A stretch of 52,855 bases of DNA, from the NCBI GenBank assembly GCA_945861465.1, contig CAMAVB010000018.1, forward strand, positions 1 to 52,855, read 5' to 3'. Position 1 is the first letter of the stretch; every line of letters starts with the position of its first letter. Below, one piece after another: positions 43,783 to 52,399 of the stretch. Source of the DNA: Candidatus Kuenenia stuttgartensis (GTDB lineage Bacteria; Planctomycetota; Planctomycetia; Planctomycetales; Planctomycetaceae). The notes under the pieces were generated by a model that was not told the origin of the DNA, did no database searches, and saw only the letters and a program-made list of their open reading frames with translations. The translations under genes were made by a program, and so were the position numbers.

Positions 43783-44916
43783 ATGGCTGACAGCAAACCC
43801 TCAATTGTTGTTGTCAGTGATGTTTGCGGACAGGGTGGCGGAGCGTACCGTGTCACGACTTTGGTTTGTCGAGCATTGGCCGAGCTGGGTGCGGACGTCA
43901 CTTGTTTCGCGACCTGGGTGGAGCCGGGAGGGCTGCAGGAAACTGAACCCTTCAGGATTGTACGACCATGGATGCAACGTGGTTACCGATGGGACATCCC
44001 CAATCGGATGCTGGCTGTTCAGGCTCAGTCGTTCATCAAGCGCAGGCAGCCGAAGGCTGTTTTCGTCGTCGGGCTGACTCGAGTTTGCGGCCACCTGCTG
44101 GCCGGATCGGTGGCCAGCCGATTGCTTGTCTGGGAACTCACAAATGCAGACAAAGGCAACAAATTTGTAGACCCAAAGGCCGCGAAGTTACTTCACCAGT
44201 CACGTGGTATATTGTCGCCAGCAGAATCTATCGACGCAGGGATACGACAGACCTATCACTACACGGGAACGATTCAGCGACTTCCGTTCTGGATTGAGGA
44301 TGAAGGCCTGCCCTATGCGGAACCACCGAATCGCTTCCGGTCAGATTTTCTTTTTCTCGCACGGCGGGAAGACGACAAGGGGCTGCGTGAGCTGATCCAG
44401 GCAACAGCGATGCTGGTCAAAGAATTTCCAAATCTTCGAATTCAGGTGGGAGGCCACGGTGACGCTCATCCGTATAGTAAACTGGCGAAAGAGCTTGCAG
44501 TCGCCGACTCGATCGAGTTTTGTTCGCTTCCATCCCGTCAGGATGCGATGGTAGCCCTTGCGGCGACTCGGTATCTCGTGCTGCCTTCATATCACGAAGG
44601 GTATCCTTTGTCGCTACTGGAGGCGACGCAATTCAGCATCCCGTTCATCGCGACTGATGTTGGAAGCATTGAAGAAGTATTCGGTGACTGTAGCGCCTGT
44701 CGCATGATTCCCAGTCGCGATGTCACTGCTCTTTATAACGTAATGAAGAGCTGTCTGTCAGAAACAGACATGGACTACGCCATGCGGCGAAAAGCAGCGA
44801 ATCGGCGGTTTAATGAATTGTCCTCAAAATCGTCTGTCGATAGCAGATTACGACAGATTATCGACCACATATCGCTCAGCGACGGTCGTAGTAGCCAACA
44901 CCAAAGCGCACCGTAG
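43783..44916 (+). CDS. Glycosyltransferase family 4
   Basis: 377-residue GT-B glycosyltransferase: IVVVSDVCGQGGGAYRVTTL at the N-terminus, LVWELTNADKGNKFVD at the domain junction, FLFLARREDDKGLRELIQAT in the C-domain and EX7E in YHEGYPLSLLEATQFSIP. It follows the nucleotidyltransferase by 50 bases and may use the sugar made by the two preceding genes (inference). Confidence 0.87.
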   Translation: MADSKPSIVVVSDVCGQGGGAYRVTTLVCRALAELGADVTCFATWVEPGGLQETEPFRIVRPWMQRGYRWDIPNRMLAVQAQSFIKRRQPKAVFVVGLTRVCGHLLAGSVASRLLVWELTNADKGNKFVDPKAAKLLHQSRGILSPAESIDAGIRQTYHYTGTIQRLPFWIEDEGLPYAEPPNRFRSDFLFLARREDDKGLRELIQATAMLVKEFPNLRIQVGGHGDAHPYSKLAKELAVADSIEFCSLPSRQDAMVALAATRYLVLPSYHEGYPLSLLEATQFSIPFIATDVGSIEEVFGDCSACRMIPSRDVTALYNVMKSCLSETDMDYAMRRKAANRRFNELSSKSSVDSRLRQIIDHISLSDGRSSQHQSAP

Positions 44917-44974
44917 CGATACGATCTGTCGCCACCTGCATCGTCTACCATCATGCAAGTATCAGGATAAGCCA

Positions 44975-45712
44975 ATGCCCGAAGGAACAATGCATACATT
45001 TATCGATTTAGGCGCATTCAACGGCGACACCATCGACCTGGCGATCAGGCACCTTCCCAGGATCGATATGATCTATGGATTCGAACCACTTGCCACTCAC
45101 TGCGAGACCATGAAGGAACGATTTGAAGATCGCGGGTTTTGCATCATCAATGCCGCAGCAGACACCCGGGACGGAAAGTCCCGGATCTTCCTGGGCTCAA
45201 AACACGGTGATATCGCCAGTTCGATTCACGAGGGCAACCCGAATTGTTCTGAGGAATCGGAGTTCATCGATACCATCGATTTCCCTCGTTTCCTACGTGA
45301 GAAATTCGGCGCGAATTCTCAACCTGGCTCCATCACGCTGAAACTCAACATTGAAGGGACGGAGTACCGCATACTGGAGCAGATGATTCAGGACGGAACA
45401 ATTCGATGGATAAACAGAATCTACTGTGATTGGCATTGGTACTTTATAGGCATGACGGAGGAGCAGCATCATTCACTCGTCACACGCTTGAGGAAACTGG
45501 GATACGACCTGTGTGGCGGAAAACCGGATGAACTCTATCACTGTACTCGTGTCGGAAAACTGAGAACGTGGTTCCTGAAACGGCGAGTGCATTACAGTCG
45601 TTGGCTGAAGCTGTCAATCAAACATCGATTTCCTGCATTGTTCAGATCTTTAAGACGGATGAGACATGGAGTACGTTCATTGGGAGCAAAGCCTCTTCCT
45701 GAGGCACGATGA
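44975..45712 (+). CDS. FkbM-family methyltransferase
   Basis: About 245-residue SAM-dependent methyltransferase: TFIDLGAFNGDTIDLAI (motif I), IYGFEPLATHCETMKERF, then GSITLKLNIEGTEYRILEQM, the FkbM E-G block. I chose the ATG at 44975 because AGGA lies seven bases upstream; ATG at 44990 with GAAGGA just before it is also possible. Longer in-frame extensions run into the previous gene and look unlike protein. The C-terminal tail is basic (VHYSRWLKLSIKHRFPALF). The last codons coincide with a short sequence repeated at 47065, so the 3' end may have been altered by recombination. Confidence 0.8.
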   Translation: MPEGTMHTFIDLGAFNGDTIDLAIRHLPRIDMIYGFEPLATHCETMKERFEDRGFCIINAAADTRDGKSRIFLGSKHGDIASSIHEGNPNCSEESEFIDTIDFPRFLREKFGANSQPGSITLKLNIEGTEYRILEQMIQDGTIRWINRIYCDWHWYFIGMTEEQHHSLVTRLRKLGYDLCGGKPDELYHCTRVGKLRTWFLKRRVHYSRWLKLSIKHRFPALFRSLRRMRHGVRSLGAKPLPEAR

Positions 45713-45721
45713 TTTAGGCTG
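45684..45721 (+). repeat. 38-base repeat, copy A
   Basis: 30 of 38 positions are shared with 47065-47102, both starting GAGCAAAGCCTCT and ending GGCTG. This copy overlaps the stop codon of the FkbM gene and can pair GCCTC with GAGGC. The other copy overlaps the start of the GT2 gene at 47090. Confidence 0.55.
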
Positions 45722-45725
45722 AAGT

Positions 45726-45929
45726 CTACGGCGAATTGGTGTCGGCCGTGACCGGCCCGCCGCAGCATGGACATTCCTGGTAAGTGTACTGCATCAGCCA
45801 ACCCCGTTCGTCATCGGTAAAGTCAGGACGATCGAGATGCTGGTGGCCTTTCTGACCGAACTTCTTGCCCTTTCCGCCAGGATGACGTAGTCGGATTGGA
45901 TTGAAGATGTCAACACCGAACGCAAACAA
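45726..45929 (-). pseudogene. Fragment of an IS66-type transposase (zinc-finger region)
   Basis: A minus-strand frame of 67 codons reads RHPGGKGKKFGQKGHQHLD followed by YTYQECPCCGGPVTAD. This is the layout of the region before and at the start of the IS66 transposase zinc finger (a GGQxGHxGH stretch, then ECPxCGG). The rest of the transposase, including the second cysteine pair and the DDE core, is absent, and no natural start codon is seen. It is a relic lying between two methyltransferase-like genes, on the strand opposite to the operon. Confidence 0.6.
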
Positions 45930-45983
45930 CGAATTTGGACGAAATCCAGCTGATTACATTCTCAGTGTGTCAAAACAGGGAAC

Positions 45984-46922
45984 TTGCGCGTGTTCAAGAA
46001 AATTATCGCGGCATTAAAGGCCTTATCAGAATTCCGGTTAATACCGCAACACCTGCGTCGGGTTTCTGAGCACACCGAGGCGTGTCGGCGCCAAGCGACT
46101 TTGGCGAGTCGGATGCTTGCAAGTGCGGAACGGGATCGCATCCTTACCAATGAAGAAATTAAAAATCCTCTGCGACTGGAACGGTTCGGTTATAAGGGCT
46201 TTTCTCAGAATGATGAAGACGGAATTCTTCAAGAGATATTCAGTCGAATTGGCACGACAGACAGGTGCTTCATCGAGTTTGGCACCGGTGATGGGCGGGA
46301 GAATAACACTGTCTTTCTGTTGTGCTGCGGCTGGAGTGGCCTGTGGATCGATGGCAGCGAACGAGACCACCAATCACAGCGAAACTACTTTTCCTGGGCA
46401 ATTAAGAAAGGTTTGCTCAAATCGGTATGCAGATTTCTCAGCACATCAAACATCAACGAGGTCATTCGTGAAGCCGGGCTGGCCGGGAGCATCGATCTAC
46501 TCAGCATTGATGTAGATGGCAATGACTACCACCTTTGGAAAGCCATTGATGTTGTCCAACCGCGAGTGGTAGTCATCGAGTACAACGCTTACGCGCCGCC
46601 GCCGGTGGAATGGGTAATGGCATACGATCCGGAATACGCATGGGATGGAAAGAGTTACTATTTCAGTGCATCTCTGAAGTCGCTGGAACTGCTGGGTAAA
46701 ACTAAAGGCTATACTCTCGTGGGCTGCAACCTGAGTGGACTCAACGCATTTTTTGTTCGCTCCGATATAGCAGCAGAAAAGTTTGTCGGCAATTCAACGG
46801 CAGAGTATTTGTTTCATCCGCGAAGATGGTGGATGGACTGCATGTTTACAACTGGTTGTATTCCATTTGATCGCCCTGGCATTGCCCAGGAATTCCAGGC
46901 TTCAAGTCGCTCGAAGGTATGA
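45984..46922 (+). CDS. FkbM-like methyltransferase family protein (paralogue A)
   Basis: 312-residue protein with a class I methyltransferase pattern: GFSQNDEDGILQEIF, then motif I CFIEFGTGDGRENNTVFLL, LLSIDVDGNDYHLWKAI and VVVIEYNAYAPPPVEWVM. The same blocks in the same order occur in the gene at 49395, so the two are paralogues of a distinct FkbM-like subgroup marked by SQN(D/G)EDGIL and GT(G/A)DGxENNT. The start is TTG (45984) or GTG (45990); both precede a basic helix. The C-terminal about 40 residues are not shared. Substrate unknown; methylation of a glycan sugar is the contextual guess. Confidence 0.7.
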   Translation: MRVFKKIIAALKALSEFRLIPQHLRRVSEHTEACRRQATLASRMLASAERDRILTNEEIKNPLRLERFGYKGFSQNDEDGILQEIFSRIGTTDRCFIEFGTGDGRENNTVFLLCCGWSGLWIDGSERDHQSQRNYFSWAIKKGLLKSVCRFLSTSNINEVIREAGLAGSIDLLSIDVDGNDYHLWKAIDVVQPRVVVIEYNAYAPPPVEWVMAYDPEYAWDGKSYYFSASLKSLELLGKTKGYTLVGCNLSGLNAFFVRSDIAAEKFVGNSTAEYLFHPRRWWMDCMFTTGCIPFDRPGIAQEFQASSRSKV

Positions 46923-47064
46923 TCCTCGCCTTCAATTCTATGACCCGGGTTCGAGCCGTTGCCGACAAAGTGTGCTGGAGTGCAGCGATTCCAGAAAGCG
47001 TATCCGGCCTTTGTCGCCGCTGTTCCTGGACGGTGCGAAACGCGGCGTTGAAGAATACTGTTAA

Positions 47065-47102
47065 GAGCAAAGCCTCTACTTAAGGCGGAATGATGTCGGC
47101 TG
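47065..47102 (+). repeat. 38-base repeat, copy B
   Basis: Partner of the copy at 45684-45721 (30/38 identical). This copy contains the ATG of the GT2 gene at 47090, so it forms its leader. Confidence 0.55.
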
Positions 47103-48037
47103 GACAGAGCGATGCCCATGTGTCGGTTTTGGTAACGGTTTACAACCGTGAGAAATATCTATCCGATTGTCTTGAGAGCATCCTGAAGTCTACTTACCAG
47201 AATTTCGAAGTGATCGTTGTTGATGACCAATCGACAGATCGCTCGGTGACAATCGCACAACACTTCGTCCGTCAGGATGACCGGGTCAGGTTGTACATCA
47301 ACCCGACAAATCTTGGCGATTATCCGAATCGGAATCGGGCGGCTGAACTCGCTGCTGGGAAATACCTGAAGTACGTTGATTCTGATGACATGATCGAACC
47401 GGACTGTCTTTCAATAATGGTCCAGACGCTCGAAGACCATCCGGAAGCTGCTTATGCACTCAGCTATCCGCGCCCGGTCGATCAGCTTCGACCGTTGCTG
47501 TTTTCACCGGAACGTGCCTACCATTCGCACATGATTGAGAAGCAGGGCTTCTTTTGTTCCGGACCACTATTGTCGATGATTCGCACCGACCGATTTCGCG
47601 AAGTTGGTGGCTTTCGCCCGGCAGCAAGGAACATGGGAGATGCCATCCTTTGGATGGAATTATCAACACGGTGGCCGATGTTGATCACTGAAGACTCGCT
47701 CACATTCTGGCGGCAGCATGATCAACAGGAATACGGCCTGGTACGCGCGCATGGAATGGAAAACGCCAGAACACATTGCCTGCTGACATCTGTGATTCTG
47801 CGTGACTTCCTGAACAGGATTCGTTGCCCACTCAGATCCAGAGACCGATGTCGGGTTCGGTTCAGAATTCATCTCGACAATTTCAGACGCGTTCTGTGGC
47901 ATCTGCGACATTTTCGCCTGAAACTGGCAGGATACGAGTTGGGCTGGGCCATACGTTCCGTGGCACACAGGTGGCCCAGCACTCTTCCGTCATCCATTCT
48001 GCTGGAGCATGTTCAAAAAAACGATTGTCCAGCGTAA
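47090..48037 (+). CDS. Glycosyltransferase family 2
   Basis: 315-residue GT-A glycosyltransferase: VSVLVTVYNREKYLSDCLES, FEVIVVDDQSTDRSVTIA and the DxD motif KYVDSDDMIEPDCL. The acceptor region has FREVGGFRPAARNMGDAILW. The C-terminus is rich in arginine with hydrophobic residues. Two consecutive ATG codons (47090, 47093) could start it; the first follows GGCGGA. A 167-base gap with no recognisable gene precedes it. Confidence 0.9.
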   Translation: MMSAGQSDAHVSVLVTVYNREKYLSDCLESILKSTYQNFEVIVVDDQSTDRSVTIAQHFVRQDDRVRLYINPTNLGDYPNRNRAAELAAGKYLKYVDSDDMIEPDCLSIMVQTLEDHPEAAYALSYPRPVDQLRPLLFSPERAYHSHMIEKQGFFCSGPLLSMIRTDRFREVGGFRPAARNMGDAILWMELSTRWPMLITEDSLTFWRQHDQQEYGLVRAHGMENARTHCLLTSVILRDFLNRIRCPLRSRDRCRVRFRIHLDNFRRVLWHLRHFRLKLAGYELGWAIRSVAHRWPSTLPSSILLEHVQKNDCPA

Positions 48038-48152
48038 GCAGAATCGTCTCTTGCCGACGATGCGGGATTCCGATTCGTCTGAACTACCATCTGCAATTTC
48101 CTGGCGGTCCCGAAGACTTTCACCAACGGTACAAACAGGACCGCTCCGTCCG

Positions 48153-49289
48153 ATGAAATACGACTGCTATTATGTCTTCTACCCATTCATCTCGGGATTT
48201 GGTGGAATCGAACGATTAATCGTGGATCTCGTGAGATTCCTGAACAAACAGGGAAAAACACTGGTCCTGATCGCGTTTCAGAACAGGATCAACTTCTCTG
48301 AATATGGCGGCGAAGTCCTGCGGGTCGAACAAATCTGCTGCCGTCGAAAGCTTCATGCTGAATCAGCTGCGCTGAAACGCTACGTGCAAGAGCACGACAT
48401 TCGAAGTGACCGAATTCTGGCGATGGAAATGCGGGGCGCAATGTATGCGGGAATGGCACTTCCTGCCGGATACAGTCTCCATATTGCCGATCCACCCAGT
48501 CTGCTGCCCAGTGACCTGACGAAATACTCGTTTTCGCTCGCACGAAATTATCCTGACCAGAAAATCGATTGCTCGCTCGCGACAAGAGGTCGCGGACAAT
48601 TCGTCCATTTGTTAACCAAACGTGGCGTCCGCAAGGCCGGGCATTCAATCACCATGACTCAGAGAAACGTCGAGGAACTGTACGCGGCCTATGGTGTTGA
48701 GTTTGCGAAAGTCCCGCCTGGTGTCCGCATTCCTGAAGTTGTGGCGAGAAAACCGCAGGGCCATGGCCGAATCCGATTTCTTTCGGTGTGTCGCCTTGAA
48801 CCCTCCAAACGCATTGATGCCATCATACGTTCCCTCGCAGTGCTGGTGAAAGAGAGACAGACCAATTCGTATGGAAAGACGACCCTGCGAATTGTGGGTG
48901 AAGGTAGTCAGGATCAGCAATTGAAGGATCTGGCGAAAGAGTGCGGGATTGAATCTCTCGTCGAATTTGCAGGGTTGGTGTCTGATGAAGAACTGGAGAA
49001 AGCATACGCCGAGTCCGATATCTTTGTCATGCCAGCGAAACAGGGATACGGGCTGCCTGGACTGGAAAGCCTGGCTCGCGGTCTGCAGTTGATTGTGCAT
49101 CGTGATTCCGGAGTCACGGAATTCCTGACAAACATGCCACAGGTTCAGATCATCGACAACTTTGATTCATCGCTTACTGAAGCGATGAACCAGGCGGCAG
49201 TCATGGTGCATCAATCAGCAGGCAAAAGGCCGTCCGTTCCCACGAGCGATGAATGGGCATCGCGGATCGTCCAGCTATCAGGATGGTAA
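48153..49289 (+). CDS. Glycosyltransferase family 4
   Basis: 378-residue GT-B glycosyltransferase. The first strand and loop are YVFYPFISGFGGIERLIVDL, followed by SITMTQRNVEELYAAYGV, FLSVCRLEPSKRIDAIIRSL, LVEFAGLVSDEELEKAYAES and the EX7E region KQGYGLPGLESLARGLQL. I placed the start at ATG 48153, immediately before the conserved strand; the open frame reaches back to 48009 within the GT2 gene but with unrelated residues. Confidence 0.87.
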   Translation: MKYDCYYVFYPFISGFGGIERLIVDLVRFLNKQGKTLVLIAFQNRINFSEYGGEVLRVEQICCRRKLHAESAALKRYVQEHDIRSDRILAMEMRGAMYAGMALPAGYSLHIADPPSLLPSDLTKYSFSLARNYPDQKIDCSLATRGRGQFVHLLTKRGVRKAGHSITMTQRNVEELYAAYGVEFAKVPPGVRIPEVVARKPQGHGRIRFLSVCRLEPSKRIDAIIRSLAVLVKERQTNSYGKTTLRIVGEGSQDQQLKDLAKECGIESLVEFAGLVSDEELEKAYAESDIFVMPAKQGYGLPGLESLARGLQLIVHRDSGVTEFLTNMPQVQIIDNFDSSLTEAMNQAAVMVHQSAGKRPSVPTSDEWASRIVQLSGW

Positions 49290-49394
49290 TCAGCCGGCAA
49301 TTGCTGACAAATTGATTAAGAACCCCCAAAAAGCTCGCACGATTGGACTGGCGAATTCTCAGGCAGACGATGACAGGAAAGTGCTCGTTAACTC

Positions 49395-50261
49395 ATGATC
49401 ACACGAATTAAAGAACTGCTGATTCGCAGTCGCAGTCTGCAAAAAATCAACTTTGCAGTCGCCAGGGGAGCAGCTGCCAGTTCGTTGCGTTCGATCGACG
49501 TGACGCGGCCTGCGACCTGGGAGTTTTCCGGATTCAGCCAGAACGGAGAAGATGGCATCCTGGATGTCCTGTTGCGGCACGTTCGTGAACCGAATCGTTA
49601 CTTTATTGAAATCGGCACCGCAGACGGCCTCGAAAACAATACGTCGTGGCTGTCGCTTGTACATCGTTACAGTGGGTTGTGCATCGAAGGCGACCCGAAG
49701 AAAAGCGACGCCCATCGCAGCGTTTTTACGCCGATGAACTACGGCCTCACGTTTCTGAAGCTGTTTGTCAGGAGCGATTCCCTCCTGGAGATGAAGTCAC
49801 AGGCACGGACAGAGACTCCCGACGTGTTCTCACTGGATATCGATGGAATTGACTATCACATCGCAAAAGCAATTCTGGAATCGGGATTTCGCCCAAAGAT
49901 CTTTGTCGTCGAATACAACTCGGCATTTGGTCCCGAAAACAGTGTCACAATTCCCTTTAAAGAAGACTTTCGAATTGGCTCATCCGACGCCGACCGGTTG
50001 TACTACGGTTGCTCTGTGGCGGGCTGGCAATGCCTTTTCGAAAATCACGGTTACCGCTTCGTCACGGTCGATCAAAATGGTGTGAATGCAGTGTTTGTGA
50101 CACCGTCTGCATTTCCGGCTGCGTTCCTGGATCAAGTTTCCGGAACAGACTTTGCCGAGAATTTTTCGCAGTTGACAAACTATCGGGCTGAGTGGCCCGA
50201 GCAGTATGCGTTGATTCGCGAGCGACCGCTCTATGATATTAAGGCCAGGCAAACATCCTGA
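49395..50261 (+). CDS. FkbM-like methyltransferase family protein (paralogue B)
   Basis: 288-residue paralogue of the protein at 45984. Shared blocks are GFSQNGEDGILDVLL, YFIEIGTADGLENNTSWL (motif I), VFSLDIDGIDYHIAKAIL and IFVVEYNSAFGPENS, then VTVDQNGVNAVFV. It is shorter at the N-terminus than paralogue A. ATG at 49395 follows TTAACTC without a clear Shine-Dalgarno. It lies between two glycosyltransferase genes. Function is inferred from the fold only. Confidence 0.7.
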   Translation: MITRIKELLIRSRSLQKINFAVARGAAASSLRSIDVTRPATWEFSGFSQNGEDGILDVLLRHVREPNRYFIEIGTADGLENNTSWLSLVHRYSGLCIEGDPKKSDAHRSVFTPMNYGLTFLKLFVRSDSLLEMKSQARTETPDVFSLDIDGIDYHIAKAILESGFRPKIFVVEYNSAFGPENSVTIPFKEDFRIGSSDADRLYYGCSVAGWQCLFENHGYRFVTVDQNGVNAVFVTPSAFPAAFLDQVSGTDFAENFSQLTNYRAEWPEQYALIRERPLYDIKARQTS

Positions 50262-50342
50262 AAGAGCAGGGAACTGCAGTCGGTTGCACGGCCTTGGGCA
50301 GCAGCATCGCAGCACTACCCTGAAACACACAGCTCCTCAGCT

Positions 50343-51521
50343 ATGGACTCGAAATCGCGATCAAACGTCAAGCGAATCTTTGTGCTGCATTGGCAGCCGC
50401 TGGAGCAGTATCCGCCAACAAAGAATCTGCTGAATTGCTTCAGTAGCTTTCCGGACTGTTCGGTTGCCGTCTGCTCTGCACACAACGACCGTTGCCTCGT
50501 TGAGTACACAAATCCTTCCGTGCTGTTAAGCCGGATGCGGTTTCCGAATCGTCGGCTAAGTCGATTTCGAAGGCTGTTTGCCTTCCTGCAGTTTCCTTTG
50601 CTGGCACTGTGGAAAATGATTCGTTTTCGTCCGGATATCGTTCTGTACATCGAACCGCATTCGAGTTTTCCCGCAACTCTCTTTGGATTAATCAATTATC
50701 GACACCGGCTCTTTATTCACTACCACGAATACTACGAACCGGAGCATTTTCATGCACCCGGAATGCGCCTGGTCGCTTCTTATCACTGGTTTGAGAAACG
50801 CTATCTCTACCGGCGGGCAGCGTGGATCTCGCAGACAAATGCAGACCGCGTTCGCATGTTTTGTGAGGATCATCCGCATGTAAATCGAGCGAAGCTGCAT
50901 GTGCTTCCCAATCTTCCGCCGGCTTCGTGGCGGAAGCTGACTGAACTGACATGGATTTCACGCCCTCAGGACACGCTGAGATTATTGTATGTGGGTTCGG
51001 TGTCGTTACACGATACGTTTATCGCTGAACTGGTGGAATGGCTTCGACGCCAGCCGGACGGACAATTCAGCCTCGACGTGTACTCCACGAATTGCGACCT
51101 GGCTGCACAGGATTTCCTGAACCGGTCTGCAGGACCAAATCTCCGGTTTCACTGCGAAGGAATCCCGTACGACAGACTGCCGGATGTCTTGCCGGAATAC
51201 CACGTCGGCCTGATCCTGTACCGCGCGAATACCAGGAACTACATCTTTAACGAAACGAACAAACTCTTTGAATACCTGGCTTGTGGACTGGATGTGTGGT
51301 ATCCGCGACAAATGCTGGGTATCAAACCATATGCCCGCACTGATGTTGCTCCGCGAGTCATCGAAATGGATTTTGAGCGCCTGGACGGCATGCCAGTCGC
51401 AGAACTTCGCAGTCGGGCAGGGCTCAAGTTTGAATCGTTTGAACGCAGGTGCCAGGATGTGCTCATCGAGTTGAAACAGGCCATGATGGCGGTTCCGGAA
51501 TTGTCGAAGGATGTTCCGTGA
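50343..51521 (+). CDS. GT-B glycosyltransferase (family 4-like)
   Basis: 392-residue glycosyltransferase. It begins KRIFVLHWQPLEQYPPTKNL, with LFIHYHEYYEPEHF at the junction (the HxxE-like turn), RLLYVGSVSLHDTFIAEL in the C-domain, VGLILYRANTRNYIFNETNK and FEYLACGLDVWYPR at the donor site. The classical EX7E is modified (NKLFEYLACG), as in GT4 enzymes of O-antigen loci. It is the last gene of the polysaccharide block; a change of gene content follows. Confidence 0.82.
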   Translation: MDSKSRSNVKRIFVLHWQPLEQYPPTKNLLNCFSSFPDCSVAVCSAHNDRCLVEYTNPSVLLSRMRFPNRRLSRFRRLFAFLQFPLLALWKMIRFRPDIVLYIEPHSSFPATLFGLINYRHRLFIHYHEYYEPEHFHAPGMRLVASYHWFEKRYLYRRAAWISQTNADRVRMFCEDHPHVNRAKLHVLPNLPPASWRKLTELTWISRPQDTLRLLYVGSVSLHDTFIAELVEWLRRQPDGQFSLDVYSTNCDLAAQDFLNRSAGPNLRFHCEGIPYDRLPDVLPEYHVGLILYRANTRNYIFNETNKLFEYLACGLDVWYPRQMLGIKPYARTDVAPRVIEMDFERLDGMPVAELRSRAGLKFESFERRCQDVLIELKQAMMAVPELSKDVP

Positions 51522-51689
51522 AACGCGAGCGACGAATCCCGCCTTTGCCGCTCGCCGCAGACCGATGAATTGTGATAGGGGATTCGCTTGAGGACATCCT
51601 GTCGAATCGCGGCTGGAGATTCTGAAGCCTGAGATGAAGAGGAAAGCCGGAAGTTGCTGGTTGCCGGCTGAAGGGTTGCTTTCGGCGGG

Positions 51690-51727
51690 TTGTCACACAA
51701 GGTGTAATACGTGTATGATGTCATACA
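51690..51727 (+). promoter_or_regulatory. Predicted promoter with overlapping palindrome, before the Uma2 gene
   Basis: TTGTCA at 51690-51695 and TATGAT at 51714-51719, separated by 18 bases, form a good sigma-70-like promoter. The -10 lies inside the inverted repeat TGTATGATGTCATACA (51712-51727; seven-base arms, two-base centre), a likely operator. The gene starts 43 bases further on. Confidence 0.55.
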
Positions 51728-51769
51728 AAAGTAGTTCTATTTTCGACGGGTTCTTTCGAACGATCAGAT

Positions 51770-52399
51770 ATGTCTAAGGGGTTTGCAGAATCACTGGTTG
51801 ACTTGCCAAAGGCTGGGGAACCGGCCTGGAGGATTGCTTTGTTTTATCCGGAACAGGGCGGGTGGACGGAGTCCGACTATCTGAATCTTGATGGCGGTCC
51901 GCTGGTCGAATTCGAGAGTGGCTTTGTGGAGGTTCTGGACTTGCCGACGAAGGAGCATCAGCGGATCGTTCAATTCCTTTTTGTCCTGCTTCGTGCATTT
52001 GTTTCAGCACACTGTCGCGGCGAGGTTTTTATTGCACCGCTACCCGTTCGATTGAGTCCAGGAAAATTCCGGGAACCCGATATTGTTTACGTCGATGCAG
52101 ATCGCGGTGAGTACAAGGGTTTTCCTGACGGCGCTGACATGGTTATAGAAGTCGTCAGTGCCGCCGCTGACGGTCGGCGGCGCGATACGCACACAAAAGT
52201 TACCGAATACGCAGCTGCCGGAATCGCTGAGTATTGGATCATTGACCCTGAAATGGAAACCATCACGATCAACCACCTGGTAAATTGTTCGTATAATGCA
52301 GTGTTTTCGTTTCGCAGGGGAGATATTGCGAGGTCTCAACGACTGCCCGGATTTGAAGTCCCGGTGGACGATGTCCTGAACTCAGCGGCAGGTGGATAG
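51770..52399 (+). CDS. Uma2-family (DUF820) putative restriction-fold nuclease
   Basis: 209-residue member of the Uma2/DUF820 family, expanded in cyanobacteria and planctomycetes, with a PD-(D/E)xK nuclease fold and no established role. Family blocks: VEFESGFVEVLDLPTKEHQ, REPDIVYVDADR with the metal aspartate, MVIEVVSAAADGRRRDTHTK with the acidic-hydrophobic-lysine part, and YAAAGIAEYWIIDPE. The frame is intact. It is outside the polysaccharide genes and has its own predicted promoter. A decayed relative lies at 15994. Confidence 0.85.
   Translation: MSKGFAESLVDLPKAGEPAWRIALFYPEQGGWTESDYLNLDGGPLVEFESGFVEVLDLPTKEHQRIVQFLFVLLRAFVSAHCRGEVFIAPLPVRLSPGKFREPDIVYVDADRGEYKGFPDGADMVIEVVSAAADGRRRDTHTKVTEYAAAGIAEYWIIDPEMETITINHLVNCSYNAVFSFRRGDIARSQRLPGFEVPVDDVLNSAAGG

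Noticed and set aside
46938-46970. GGTTCGAGCC resembling a tRNA T-arm
   Set aside because: The flanking bases do not form the T-stem, and no matching acceptor stem lies about 70 bases upstream.
46919-47083. Short frame starting at the stop of the 45984 gene
   Set aside because: About 54 codons with no protein-like motif; the spacing to the GT2 gene is explained as leader plus the 38-base repeat.
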